Of a stretch of DNA of 64,000 nt, positions 17,366 to 24,980 are shown piece by piece. The stretch lies in the NCBI GenBank assembly GCA_017524405.1, contig JAFWSJ010000015.1, positions 1-64,000 of the forward strand, in the 5' to 3' direction. The stretch is from Candidatus Saccharimonadota bacterium (lineage in GTDB: Bacteria > Patescibacteriota > Saccharimonadia > Saccharimonadales > Saccharimonadaceae). A model generated the notes under the pieces. It saw only the letters and a list, made by a program, of their open reading frames with translations, did not search any database and was not told where the DNA came from. Position 1 is the stretch's first letter. Each line of letters opens with the position of its first letter. Made by a program: the position numbers and the translations under genes.

Positions 17366-17924
17366 ATTTCGCTAATCTAAGATAGTAGAAACGCTCAACG
17401 TTACCAAAGCGCCCCGCCACTTCGTTATCGCGCTTCCCCGCTATTACAAAACCGCGCGCCTTCAGCCACGCCTCAAACTCAGCGATAATCTCGCGACGCA
17501 TCTTGCTATTCTTCACCACACCATTCTTCAGCTGCCACGGCTTCGCCTCAAACTGCGGCTTTAGCATCACGAGCAGCTCCGTCCCTGGCGCAACCAGCAA
17601 ACGCTTCGCGTATTCGAGCACCTCACGTAGACTAATAAAACTCACGTCCGCGAGAATCAAATCAACAGGCACCGATGGCACAAAGTCAAAAATATCTGTC
17701 TTTTCGTGCAGCTCGACCTCCGGCGCAAAGCGCAGAGGCGCCGCCATTTGGTTCGTGCCCTTCTCGACCGCAATCACCTTGCTCGCGCCACTACGCAAAG
17801 CAAACTCAGTAAACCCGCCCGTCGACGACCCGATATCGAGCACGACCTTGTCACGAAAATCCACGCCAAACGCCTTCACGGCGTCCGCGATCTTATATTC
17901 CGCCCGGCCAACTACATCTTTCAT
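17364..17924 (-). CDS. TlyA/FtsJ-like RNA methyltransferase lacking S4 domain
   Basis: 186 residues from the ATG at 17924 (MKDVVGRAEYKIADAV), placed just after the stop of the preceding lipid-kinase gene. The SAM-binding motif VVLDIGSSTGGFTEFAL (~residues 26-42) and the downstream LILADVSFISL and LLVMLKPQFEA strands are typical of TlyA/RrmJ-type enzymes acting on rRNA. Classical TlyA is ~260 residues with an N-terminal S4 RNA-binding domain. Here nothing S4-like fits upstream, because that space is the 3' end of the kinase gene. Last gene of the 20750-17364 operon. Confidence 0.85.
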   Translation of the reverse strand: MKDVVGRAEYKIADAVKAFGVDFRDKVVLDIGSSTGGFTEFALRSGASKVIAVEKGTNQMAAPLRFAPEVELHEKTDIFDFVPSVPVDLILADVSFISLREVLEYAKRLLVAPGTELLVMLKPQFEAKPWQLKNGVVKNSKMRREIIAEFEAWLKARGFVIAGKRDNEVAGRFGNVERFYYLRLAK

Positions 17925-17928
17925 GCTT

Positions 17929-18846
17929 CTATTTTGCCACGACGAGCAAGGCTTTTTCAACCTTCGCAATCTCGACCGTGCGCACGCCGGCAATCTTCTT
18001 GTATTCACCCTCAGCCTGGATCATAATCTCAGTCGCCTCCGGGAAAACCAAACAATCATACTCGCTCTCCGCCCCCGGCACCTGCTTAAACACCGAGCGA
18101 ATCATCATTGGCACAAGCTTATGAAACTTCGTCATACAGCCAGTCATGCTAAGAAAGCCGGTCTTATTGCGGAACCAACCGTCGCCCTTCATAATCTTCG
18201 CGACCGTCTTACCATTCACCGCCATATAGTCCGACTTTCCGCGGCATTCGGCGAAATCTTCCGACGCATCGCCGAGCAAGAAAGTCTCCGGCAAGAAACG
18301 CCTGCGATGATTCTTTAGCCACCACTTCATCAGCGTAAACAAACTGAAAATCGTCTTGCGACCGCCCTTGCGCAAAGTCTTTCGCGTCTTTGGCGCATCA
18401 AACACCGCACAGGCCTCGGCGAACATCCCAATCGTAAAGTAGCACATGCCGTAGCGCCAATGCTTGCCGTTAATCTTGCACTGCATCGGGTAAACCTTCT
18501 GCACTTTACCCTTCAAAATATCGTCAAGTTTCAAATTCCCAAAGCTGCGCGCCACGTCATTGAAGTTGCCATAGCCAATCACGCCAAGCTTTACGCTCTG
18601 CGCACGCGAAAGCATCACGCCATTAATCGCGATGTTCGCCGTGCCATCGCCGCCCGCTGCGATTACAAGATCCCCATCCGTAAGAATCCGCGCGAGTCTA
18701 CGTGCATTATCGTCGACGTTCGTCTTCGCAACCTCAAATTTTCCAATCATCACGCCCTTCAGCTCAGCGAGGCGGTCAATAATGTCGGTTTTCACCTTGC
18801 CATAGTGCGAGCTGCGCGGGTTATAAACTATAAATAATCTTTTCAT
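17929..18846 (-). CDS. Diacylglycerol/lipid kinase family protein
   Basis: 305 residues with the DAG-kinase catalytic fold. The N-terminal YNPRSSH-x(3)-K is followed by the nucleotide-binding LVIAAGGDGTANIAING near residues 78-94 and by GVIGYGNFNDVARSFG (family PLGTxNDFAR). Predicted to phosphorylate a lipid, as YegS/DgkB/BmrU proteins do. The exact lipid is not deducible. It overlaps the upstream membrane-protein gene by 4 nt (ATGA) and precedes the methyltransferase by 4 nt. Confidence 0.88.
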   Translation of the reverse strand: MKRLFIVYNPRSSHYGKVKTDIIDRLAELKGVMIGKFEVAKTNVDDNARRLARILTDGDLVIAAGGDGTANIAINGVMLSRAQSVKLGVIGYGNFNDVARSFGNLKLDDILKGKVQKVYPMQCKINGKHWRYGMCYFTIGMFAEACAVFDAPKTRKTLRKGGRKTIFSLFTLMKWWLKNHRRRFLPETFLLGDASEDFAECRGKSDYMAVNGKTVAKIMKGDGWFRNKTGFLSMTGCMTKFHKLVPMMIRSVFKQVPGAESEYDCLVFPEATEIMIQAEGEYKKIAGVRTVEIAKVEKALLVVAK

Positions 18847-19493
18847 TTTTCGGCCAAATACTTATTCAACTCTTCTATTTTCGCATAAAACACCGTAATG
18901 TCATCTCTTGACATTCCCGAAATTTCCTCTAGCGACGCCTTCCCCGCCTTCGTCTCAAGCTCCTCCCCCTCATTCCAAATCTCGCTAAACGCCGACAGAA
19001 GCTCCGTCGATTGCTCTTTGCCGCTCCCATACTTTGCCTTATAGTCAGCCAACTTCTTGCGATAATCAATCAATTCGCCCGCCAATTTCTTCAAAAACTC
19101 GCTCTCGGAATTCTTCAATTTCGCCAAATTCTGATCAGACAAATCCTGCAACAATTTCGCGTCACCCCAAATCGTATTCAGCTTCTCAATCTTGGCAAAT
19201 TCACCCTGAGCCGCCTCAACACTCTCCTTCACGCGACCATCTTTCGTTGCGCTCGATTCCGCGAGCTTCCCAAGAGCTTCGCGCGCACCGGAAACAGCCG
19301 CCTCAAACGCATCCGCCTTGCCCTGTTCAAACTCCTTCGCATCGAGAAACTCTTCAACCGCCCCTCGAGTCGCAACAATCTTCGCGGTCTGCTCTTTCGC
19401 GCCGCCATAATCCACGCGGTTCACGGCGGCAAGCACGAACACGGCAACCACCGCCGCAAGTCCAACACCGATGAGCGCCAAACCCTTCTTCAT
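18843..19493 (-). CDS. Membrane-anchored coiled-coil protein, unknown
   Basis: 216 residues. An N-terminal hydrophobic helix (residues ~5-25) is followed by a charged, Lys/Glu/Ala-rich helical domain with heptad-like spacing, presumably outside the membrane. No recognised family. It lies between the DUF3152 gene (1-nt gap) and the lipid kinase (4-nt overlap), so it is co-translated with them. Confidence 0.72.
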   Translation of the reverse strand: MKKGLALIGVGLAAVVAVFVLAAVNRVDYGGAKEQTAKIVATRGAVEEFLDAKEFEQGKADAFEAAVSGAREALGKLAESSATKDGRVKESVEAAQGEFAKIEKLNTIWGDAKLLQDLSDQNLAKLKNSESEFLKKLAGELIDYRKKLADYKAKYGSGKEQSTELLSAFSEIWNEGEELETKAGKASLEEISGMSRDDITVFYAKIEELNKYLAEK

Positions 19494-19494
19494 G

Positions 19495-20076
19495 CTACCT
19501 CCTCACCCACAATTCGCTCGGCATCGGCCAAGGGTTCGGACGGCAACCGAGTAAACCGGTAGATTGCTGAATCATCACCGGCCCCAGCCCGTTCGGGATC
19601 TCGCATTTCAAGATATGATCATGCCCAAGGAAATGTCCCGTCTCGTGATTAATCACCATAATTCGGTAATTCGCGAGCGAAACATTCAGCTCGTTGTAGG
19701 CGTCCGTCGCATGCATCCAGCGGTCGTCATTAATCAAAATCAAACTCCCAACCCGGCAGCTCAACTTCGCTGAACAACCCGGCGACGCCGCCGCGACCTG
19801 GTCGCCCGACGCCAAAATCACATGCGCCTGACCGCCGCTCTGCACTTCCTTCATCGTCACGCCCGCCCGTTTCCAGCCGCGCGCATCCGCATAAGTTTCC
19901 GCCACAATCTTGCGGAACTCTTCGAGATCCCCCGCTATCTTCCCCCGCGAAGAAATATCATAAGTAAACGTGTAGCTCGCCCCGCTCGTATAATGCCCAT
20001 CCGCAATCTTCTGCGCTTCGAGCTGAGTCGCTGCCACTTCTTTCGCCACCGCCAAACTAACGATGCCGCTAAACAT
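19495..20076 (-). CDS. DUF3152-type metzincin-like protein
   Basis: 193 residues. The motif HETGHFLGHDH near residues 142-152 fits H-E-x-x-H-x-x-G-x-x-H, the zinc-binding site of metzincin metalloproteases, and a Met (PVMIQQS) lies a short distance after it where a Met-turn would be. The YTFTYDISSRGKIAGDLEEFRKIVAETYADARGW region matches DUF3152 as I remember it. No signal peptide is evident from this start. The start shares a base with the stop of the upstream membrane gene (TAATG). Protease activity is inferred, not shown. Confidence 0.8.
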   Translation of the reverse strand: MFSGIVSLAVAKEVAATQLEAQKIADGHYTSGASYTFTYDISSRGKIAGDLEEFRKIVAETYADARGWKRAGVTMKEVQSGGQAHVILASGDQVAAASPGCSAKLSCRVGSLILINDDRWMHATDAYNELNVSLANYRIMVINHETGHFLGHDHILKCEIPNGLGPVMIQQSTGLLGCRPNPWPMPSELWVRR

Positions 20077-20750
20077 TATTCGTCCTCAGGACAAGTCACA
20101 ATATTCTTTAATGCTGATTTTTCGTCTGCCGAAGACTTTTCGCAAGGATCATCGAGCGCCGCGTTATAAGCCGCAATCTTCCAGCTCGTCTTCGAAACTG
20201 GTGAGAACGCAAACACACGCTCCGAGCCGCTCTTCGTCTTCACGACTAGGCTAATCACCTTATACATGCCGTTCTTGCGTAGGAAAATCTTATTGTTATC
20301 AGAGTAATCAAACTCCACATCAGCGCCATACTTGCTAGTAATGAGCACCATCAACTGACCGAAGTCTTCGCCATCAAACGCATCTTCCTTCGAAAGCGCC
20401 GCAATCGCGTCCGCCTGGTCGTCGACCTTGAGAAGCTTATACATGCCTTCAACTTTTTCCTTCAAAGCATCGCGCTCGAGACCAGCTTTCACGCCTTCGA
20501 CATTGATGCTATTCGCAATAATCACCATTACGATCACGGCGATCATACAACCCGCGGCAATAATCATCGCGCAAACGCCAATTCTCTGCCAAATAAAGTC
20601 GACCACTTTGCGGCCACTCACAATACCATTCGCGTTCACGGCGTTCACGACATTCATCTGCGTGCCACCGTTCTTAGTCGTTTGAACATCCAATTGTTCC
20701 GGCGTAGCATTCTGCACGGAATTCAAGAAATTTGTATTCTGATTCTCCAT
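20076..20750 (-). CDS. Single-pass membrane protein, unknown
   Basis: 224 residues: a ~55-residue polar N-terminus, a TM helix at about residues 58-82 (IGVCAMIIAAGCMIAVIVMVIIANSI), then a Glu/Asp/Lys-rich extracytoplasmic domain. First gene of a five-gene minus-strand operon. Upstream is an extended -10 (TGG-TAAAAT near 20780) and a GGGTGAG ribosome site. No family recognised. Confidence 0.72.
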   Translation of the reverse strand: MENQNTNFLNSVQNATPEQLDVQTTKNGGTQMNVVNAVNANGIVSGRKVVDFIWQRIGVCAMIIAAGCMIAVIVMVIIANSINVEGVKAGLERDALKEKVEGMYKLLKVDDQADAIAALSKEDAFDGEDFGQLMVLITSKYGADVEFDYSDNNKIFLRKNGMYKVISLVVKTKSGSERVFAFSPVSKTSWKIAAYNAALDDPCEKSSADEKSALKNIVTCPEDE

Positions 20751-20811
20751 AACTCACCCTAAAATTCTTATGCTTTAATTTTACCACATTTGTCGAGTAC
20801 AATAAGGAAGT

Positions 20812-21819
20812 ATGAAGAGCGCTGAAACCAAAGAGTATTACCGAATCTTAAGCCCAGACTATCCCGACTGGCTCGACGAATATATCAACACCAAAGAGCT
20901 ACAGTCTCAAAAATACGTCAGCGTCACCAACGGTACAATCTATACCGACCTCCTCGATATCGATACTTTCTACTCCAGCCTCGACCATTCCATCGCCGTC
21001 GCTCTCGTCGTCTGGCACTTCACGAAGGACAAAAAGCAAACCCTCGCCGGCCTCTTCCACGACATCGCCACACCAGCCTTCAAACACTGCGTAGACATTC
21101 TGAATGGCGATGCCCTCAAGCAAGAATCGACCGAGCAGCTCACGACTGAGTTTATCAAAAAATCCGACGACGTCATGAAATTGCTCAAACGTGACGGCAT
21201 CAAGCTCGAAGAAATCGACGACTACCACATCTACCCAATTGCCGACAACGACACGCCTCAGCTCTCTGCCGATCGCCTCGAGTATTCTCTCTCGAACGGT
21301 CTCTACCTATATCACCAGTTCACCCTCGACGACATCCGCAAGATTTATAACGACATCGAGATTCAGAAAAACGAATCCGGCGAAATCGAACTTGGCTTCA
21401 AAACCAAAGCCATCGCCCGCAAATTCGTCAAAACCACCAGCAAACTCTCGACCATCTACCGCGGCAAGGAGACCAGATACTCCATGTTCTTCATTACTGA
21501 ACTCCTAAAGAAGCTCAAAGACGAGGGTAAACTCACTGTCCAAGATCTTTTCGACCGCAAAGAATCTGACATCATCAAGATCATCGAAGACTCCGACTGC
21601 AAAGAGGCCTTCGATACTTGGCGAAAAGCCACAAAGCTCAAAGTCTCCCCTACTCCGCCAGAAGGCGTCTTTAGCACCAACCAGCCAGTCAAACTTCGTT
21701 ACATCGACCCGCTCTGGAACGGCGTCCGCATGTCAAAGGCCTGCAAAATCGCAAAAACCGCCATCGACAAAGCCATCTCGTTCGACACGAGCGGCTACGT
21801 CTACATTGACGAAAAATAA
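20812..21819 (+). CDS. HD-domain phosphohydrolase-like protein
   Basis: 335 residues. An HD-superfamily core is visible near residues 60-95: DHSIAVALVVWHF followed by TLAGLFHDIATPAFKH, giving the H...HD metal ligands. The C-terminal half is helical and charged, without a recognised domain. HD proteins hydrolyse phosphate esters of nucleotides; the substrate here is unknown. A -10 TACAAT at 20798-20803 lies 8 nt from the ATG, so the message has little or no leader. Divergent from the DUF3152 operon and ended by a hairpin at 21825-21856. Confidence 0.82.
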   Translation: MKSAETKEYYRILSPDYPDWLDEYINTKELQSQKYVSVTNGTIYTDLLDIDTFYSSLDHSIAVALVVWHFTKDKKQTLAGLFHDIATPAFKHCVDILNGDALKQESTEQLTTEFIKKSDDVMKLLKRDGIKLEEIDDYHIYPIADNDTPQLSADRLEYSLSNGLYLYHQFTLDDIRKIYNDIEIQKNESGEIELGFKTKAIARKFVKTTSKLSTIYRGKETRYSMFFITELLKKLKDEGKLTVQDLFDRKESDIIKIIEDSDCKEAFDTWRKATKLKVSPTPPEGVFSTNQPVKLRYIDPLWNGVRMSKACKIAKTAIDKAISFDTSGYVYIDEK

Positions 21820-21824
21820 CCAAC

Positions 21825-21856
21825 AAAAATGAGGCCCATCGGGTCTCCTTTTTTGT
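21825..21856. terminator. Terminator between HD gene and tRNA-Ser module
   Basis: GAGGCCC/GGGTCTC stem with ATC loop, A-rich on one side and T-rich on the other; usable from both strands. Confidence 0.75.
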
Positions 21857-21866
21857 TCTGGCGGAG

Positions 21867-21942
21867 AGAACAGGATATAAACAATGCGCCGTTGCCGCAA
21901 GCGGCCGGGCATTGGACGAACCTTGGGCTCTCATCCTGTTCT
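21867..21942 (-). ncRNA. Structured module A, 3' of tRNA-Ser(GGA)
   Basis: A 76-nt segment read on the minus strand after the tRNA and its hairpin. A 10-bp outer stem (21867-21876 with 21933-21942) encloses a core nearly identical to module B at 35086-35161. The core runs GAGCCCAAGGTTCGTCC, then a CAATGC/GCATTG stem with an inner hairpin capped by CTTG. The outer stem has exactly the sequence of the neighbouring tRNA's T-stem/acceptor 3' strand. Stems covary between A and B. No protein-coding pattern is convincing. Identity unknown; could be an RNA or a DNA integration site. Confidence 0.6.
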
Positions 21943-21944
21943 AG

Positions 21945-21983
21945 CAGAACAAAAATACAACCCTGCGGGTTGTCTTCTTGTTC
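21945..21983. terminator. Terminator 3' of tRNA-Ser(GGA)
   Basis: ACAACCC/GGGTTGT stem with TGC loop, flanked by an outer GAAC/GTTC pairing and by T-runs on both strands; it lies directly after the tRNA CCA on the minus strand. Confidence 0.8.
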
Positions 21984-22073
21984 TGGCGGAGAGAACAGGA
22001 TTCGAACCTGCGAGAGCCTTGCGACCCTACACGCTTTCCAAGCGTGCTCCTTAAACCACTCGGACATCTCTCC
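21984..22073 (-). tRNA. tRNA-Ser(GGA)
   Basis: 90 nt with encoded CCA. The acceptor GGAGAGA/TCTCTCC, a long variable arm typical of Ser, T-loop TTCGAAT and anticodon loop CTTGGAAAG give anticodon GGA (reads UCC/UCU). Confidence 0.96.
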
Positions 22074-22124
22074 AACACCCTAAATTCTACCACAAAACCC
22101 CCAGCTTTTCCACCCCCTTAGACA

Positions 22125-22153
22125 TTGACTTTTTATCTCGCTTGTGCTATAAT
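22125..22153 (+). promoter_or_regulatory. Consensus promoter
   Basis: TTGACT (22125-22130), 17-nt spacer, TATAAT (22148-22153) preceded by TGC. About 65 nt of leader precede the ATG at 22219. Confidence 0.85.
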
Positions 22154-22218
22154 AATAAGATATGTATAAGTTCACCGTATACATATAAAAATCTTGTAGA
22201 AAGAGTAGGTGTACGCAC

Positions 22219-22662
22219 ATGGAAATGAAGAACGAGTATCTGTTACTAACGGAGCCAGAGGAAACGGAAGAAACAGAAGAATCGAGCGAAGTCGAAGAAA
22301 ACGAAGAGACCAAAGAAATCAGAATCGAAGAAATCGACATTTACTCGATTATGGACCCCGCCCCGAAATACCCAAAGGGTATGAAGCCGGAAGAGGTTTA
22401 CCAGAAAGAGGCAGCTAGAATTGCCTCTATCGAACCTTACTACCTGGATATCCACAACGACGATCCTTTATGGATGTCACAGAGGGTTGCTCCAGGGGTA
22501 AAAATTGTCGTGTTCGACCTTAGCACTAAGGAAAGGCACGAGTACACGGTACCAAACAATCTTAGCAAGGAAGGACTCTTCAAGAGTGCCCTTCAGAGCG
22601 CAAAGACTGTTTTCGCTATCGTTAAGGTTTTCGAAGCGCAAGAGCATGCGCTCGTTAGCTAA
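22219..22662 (+). CDS. Small acidic cytosolic protein, unknown
   Basis: 147 residues. The N-terminal ~40 residues are almost all Glu/Thr/Ser (low complexity). After this comes a compact domain with Trp, Tyr and beta-strand-like stretches (IKVVFDLSTKERHEYTV-like region) and no signal or membrane segment. A strong promoter and dedicated terminator suggest good expression. The ATG at 22219 follows GTAGGTG at ~9 nt; an ATG two codons later is possible. Function unknown. Confidence 0.75.
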   Translation: MEMKNEYLLLTEPEETEETEESSEVEENEETKEIRIEEIDIYSIMDPAPKYPKGMKPEEVYQKEAARIASIEPYYLDIHNDDPLWMSQRVAPGVKIVVFDLSTKERHEYTVPNNLSKEGLFKSALQSAKTVFAIVKVFEAQEHALVS

Positions 22663-22677
22663 CACAATCTTCATATT

Positions 22678-22706
22678 AAAGGTCGGCCCTAAAAAGCCGA
22701 CCTTTT
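22678..22706 (+). terminator. Intrinsic terminator
   Basis: AAGGTCGGC/GCCGACCTT stem followed by a short T-run after the small acidic gene. Confidence 0.88.
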
Positions 22707-22808
22707 CAATGCCCAAAAATCTTAGCCATAATCAATTTTCAAAACCCCAAAAACAGGGTATAATTAGAACCAATCGCGATATTAAATTTAATTTTTTGAC
22801 GGGAAACA

Positions 22809-23756
22809 ATGTCAAACCAGGACAACGACACAATCATTGAGCTCAAAGCCGTATCAAAGCGCTACGGTTTTGGCGACGCCGAATCGTACGCACTCCGCAA
22901 CTTCGACCTCAAGGTTAAGCGCGGCGAGTTCATCATGATCATGGGCCCATCGGGCTGCGGCAAAACCACCTTACTAAACATCATCGGCCTCCTCGACAAG
23001 GCCAGCTCCGGCGAATATATCCTCGCCGGCAAAGACGTCTCGCGCGTCTCCGCGGGCAAAAAAGCTCGCTTCCGCGCCAAAGAAATTGGCTTCATTTTCC
23101 AAAACTTCAACCTGGTTCCTACCCTCCCGATTATCGAAAACGTTTCCCTTCCTCTTATCTACGCCGGCTACAGCAAGACTCGCCGTCTCCGCATGGCCGA
23201 CAACATCCTCGAGCATTTCCACCTCCGCGAACGCGAATACTACATGCCATACCAGCTCTCTGGCGGCCAACAGCAGCGCGTCGCCATCGCTCGTAGCCTT
23301 ATTTCAAATCCAAGCATCATCCTCGCCGATGAGCCAACCGGCAACCTTGATAGCCGCAACAGCCACATCATCATGGAAGAGCTCCGCGAGATTCATTCTA
23401 TGGGCAACACCATCATCATGGTTACCCACAACCCAGCCCTCACTACCTACGCCACCCGCGTGATCAACATGCTCGATGGCGAAATCGACACCGATATCAA
23501 GACCGTCGACGACAGCGAACTTCCAAAGGGCGGCAAGGGCGAAAAGGTTTCCGTAAAGGTCCTCCCTTCCCGCGACCCAATCAAGATGGAAATCCAGTCC
23601 GAATCCGACGTCGTCGTCTCCGGCGATAATGTCACCACCGAAGAAGACGCTGACGTACTTATCATGCCAGAGGAAAAGCCAAAGGCCCCAGCTAAGAAGA
23701 CTGCAAAAAAGACCACGAAGAAAAAGTCCACCAAAAAGAAAGGAGCCAAGAAATGA
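22809..23756 (+). CDS. ABC transporter ATP-binding protein (MacB/LolD type)
   Basis: 315 residues. Walker [10 protein letters not shown] (~residues 40-48), signature [15 protein letters not shown] (~152-166), Walker [13 protein letters not shown] (~172-183). It resembles the LolD/MacB/FtsE class that powers export or lipoprotein release through an FtsX-like permease, here encoded next with a 4-nt overlap. Beyond the ~230-residue core is a ~75-residue tail ending in a Lys/Ala/Thr-rich stretch, an unusual appendage that may bind nucleic acid or the membrane. Extended promoter element TATAAT at 22759-22764. Confidence 0.92.
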   Translation: MSNQDNDTIIELKAVSKRYGFGDAESYALRNFDLKVKRGEFIMIMGPSGCGKTTLLNIIGLLDKASSGEYILAGKDVSRVSAGKKARFRAKEIGFIFQNFNLVPTLPIIENVSLPLIYAGYSKTRRLRMADNILEHFHLREREYYMPYQLSGGQQQRVAIARSLISNPSIILADEPTGNLDSRNSHIIMEELREIHSMGNTIIMVTHNPALTTYATRVINMLDGEIDTDIKTVDDSELPKGGKGEKVSVKVLPSRDPIKMEIQSESDVVVSGDNVTTEEDADVLIMPEEKPKAPAKKTAKKTTKKKSTKKKGAKK

Positions 23757-24979
23757 AATATCTCTTAAACACTCATTTCCATCTCGCGCTCGATAACTTG
23801 CGCCAGAATCGCGGCCGCACTTTCTTGTCCGCGCTCGGCATCGCCATTGGCGTCGCCAGCATTGTGCTCATCATGTCTCTCACCGGCGGCGTGAACAACC
23901 TCATCAGCGCCTCGAGCAGCAAGAACAACGCAAACCTCATTCTCGTTCGCCCAAGCTTCGGCAAAGCCGAAAATAGCTTCATCGATGGCCTCACCAATTC
24001 CCGCCAATTTAGCAAGTCCAACCTCACCATCGAAGACGTCAAGACCATCAAGAAGGTCAAGACCGTCAAATCCGCCGCTCCGATTGCTATCAGCAACAGC
24101 GCAGTCTCGATTGCCGGCAAGGTTTACCAGAACAACACCATCGTTGCTACGAACAACGACCTCCAGGATGTCCTCGACCTTCATCTAAAGAATGGCCAGT
24201 TCCTCGATTACAAGCTCCGCGAAAACGTTGCTGTCGTTGGCTACAAAACCGCGATGTCTCTCTTCGGTACGCCCGAAGCCATCGCTCGCACTTTCACCTA
24301 CAATGACAAACAGTTCATGGTCGTAGGCGTTCTCGACGAGATGAACGATCCAATCAATTTCAATAACGTCGACTTTGATAACTCCATTTTGATCAACATC
24401 GACTTCGCCAGCACCTTCGAATCTTCGATTCAGATTCAGCAAATCGATGTCCGCACCAACACTTCTAGCGACGTCGACTCCGCTGTCGCTAAGATTGAAA
24501 AGAAGCTCAAAGAGCTCAAGAATGGTGACGAAAACTTCGAGGTCGTCTCCGGAAACAGCAACCTTCACCCAGCCGGCTCGATGCTTTCCGTCATTTCCGG
24601 CATGCTCACTCTCGTTGCGAGCATCTCGCTCATCGTCGGTGGCGTTGGCATCATGAACATCATGCTCGTCTCCGTCTCTGAGCGCACGCGCGAAATCGGC
24701 ATCCGCAAAGCCGTCGGCGCCAGCTCCAGCCAAATCATGCTCCAGTTCCTCTTCGAGTCCCTCATTCTCAGCGTCATCGGCGGCATCATGGGCTTCATCT
24801 TTGGCTACATCTTCGCCTTCTTCATCTCTCTAGTCAGCCCATTTGCGCCACACATCTCCTGGCAAATCCTTGGCCTCACTGGCGCAACCAGCCTCCTCGT
24901 CGGCATCGCCTTCGGCATCTACCCAGCCATCAAGGCCGCCCGCAAGGACCCAATCGAATCCCTCAAATTCTATCGCTAA
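23753..24979 (+). CDS. ABC transporter permease (MacB/FtsX type)
   Basis: 408 residues. A first TM helix (~residues 21-45, GRTFLSALGIAIGVASIVLIMSL) is followed by a MacB-PCD periplasmic-type domain (~50-270) and three C-terminal TM helices of the FtsX domain, with the conserved SERTREIGIRKAVGAS loop. Partner of the ATPase encoded upstream. No membrane-fusion protein is encoded nearby, so it probably works as a two-component exporter. Substrate unknown. Confidence 0.93.
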   Translation: MKYLLNTHFHLALDNLRQNRGRTFLSALGIAIGVASIVLIMSLTGGVNNLISASSSKNNANLILVRPSFGKAENSFIDGLTNSRQFSKSNLTIEDVKTIKKVKTVKSAAPIAISNSAVSIAGKVYQNNTIVATNNDLQDVLDLHLKNGQFLDYKLRENVAVVGYKTAMSLFGTPEAIARTFTYNDKQFMVVGVLDEMNDPINFNNVDFDNSILINIDFASTFESSIQIQQIDVRTNTSSDVDSAVAKIEKKLKELKNGDENFEVVSGNSNLHPAGSMLSVISGMLTLVASISLIVGGVGIMNIMLVSVSERTREIGIRKAVGASSSQIMLQFLFESLILSVIGGIMGFIFGYIFAFFISLVSPFAPHISWQILGLTGATSLLVGIAFGIYPAIKAARKDPIESLKFYR

Positions 24980-24980
24980 T

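Larger units (their letters stand above)
21853..22001. repeat. 24-bp direct repeat pair, 125 bp apart
   Basis: The tRNA-Ser 3' end plus flank (21978-22001) is repeated exactly at 21853-21876. The copies bracket a hairpin terminator and most of module A, like target duplications or att sites. Confidence 0.85.

Noticed and set aside
21801-22067. Short frames across tRNA-Ser(GGA) and module A
   Set aside because: The translated similarity between the two modules is explained by conserved RNA/DNA structure; frames run through tRNA sequence.
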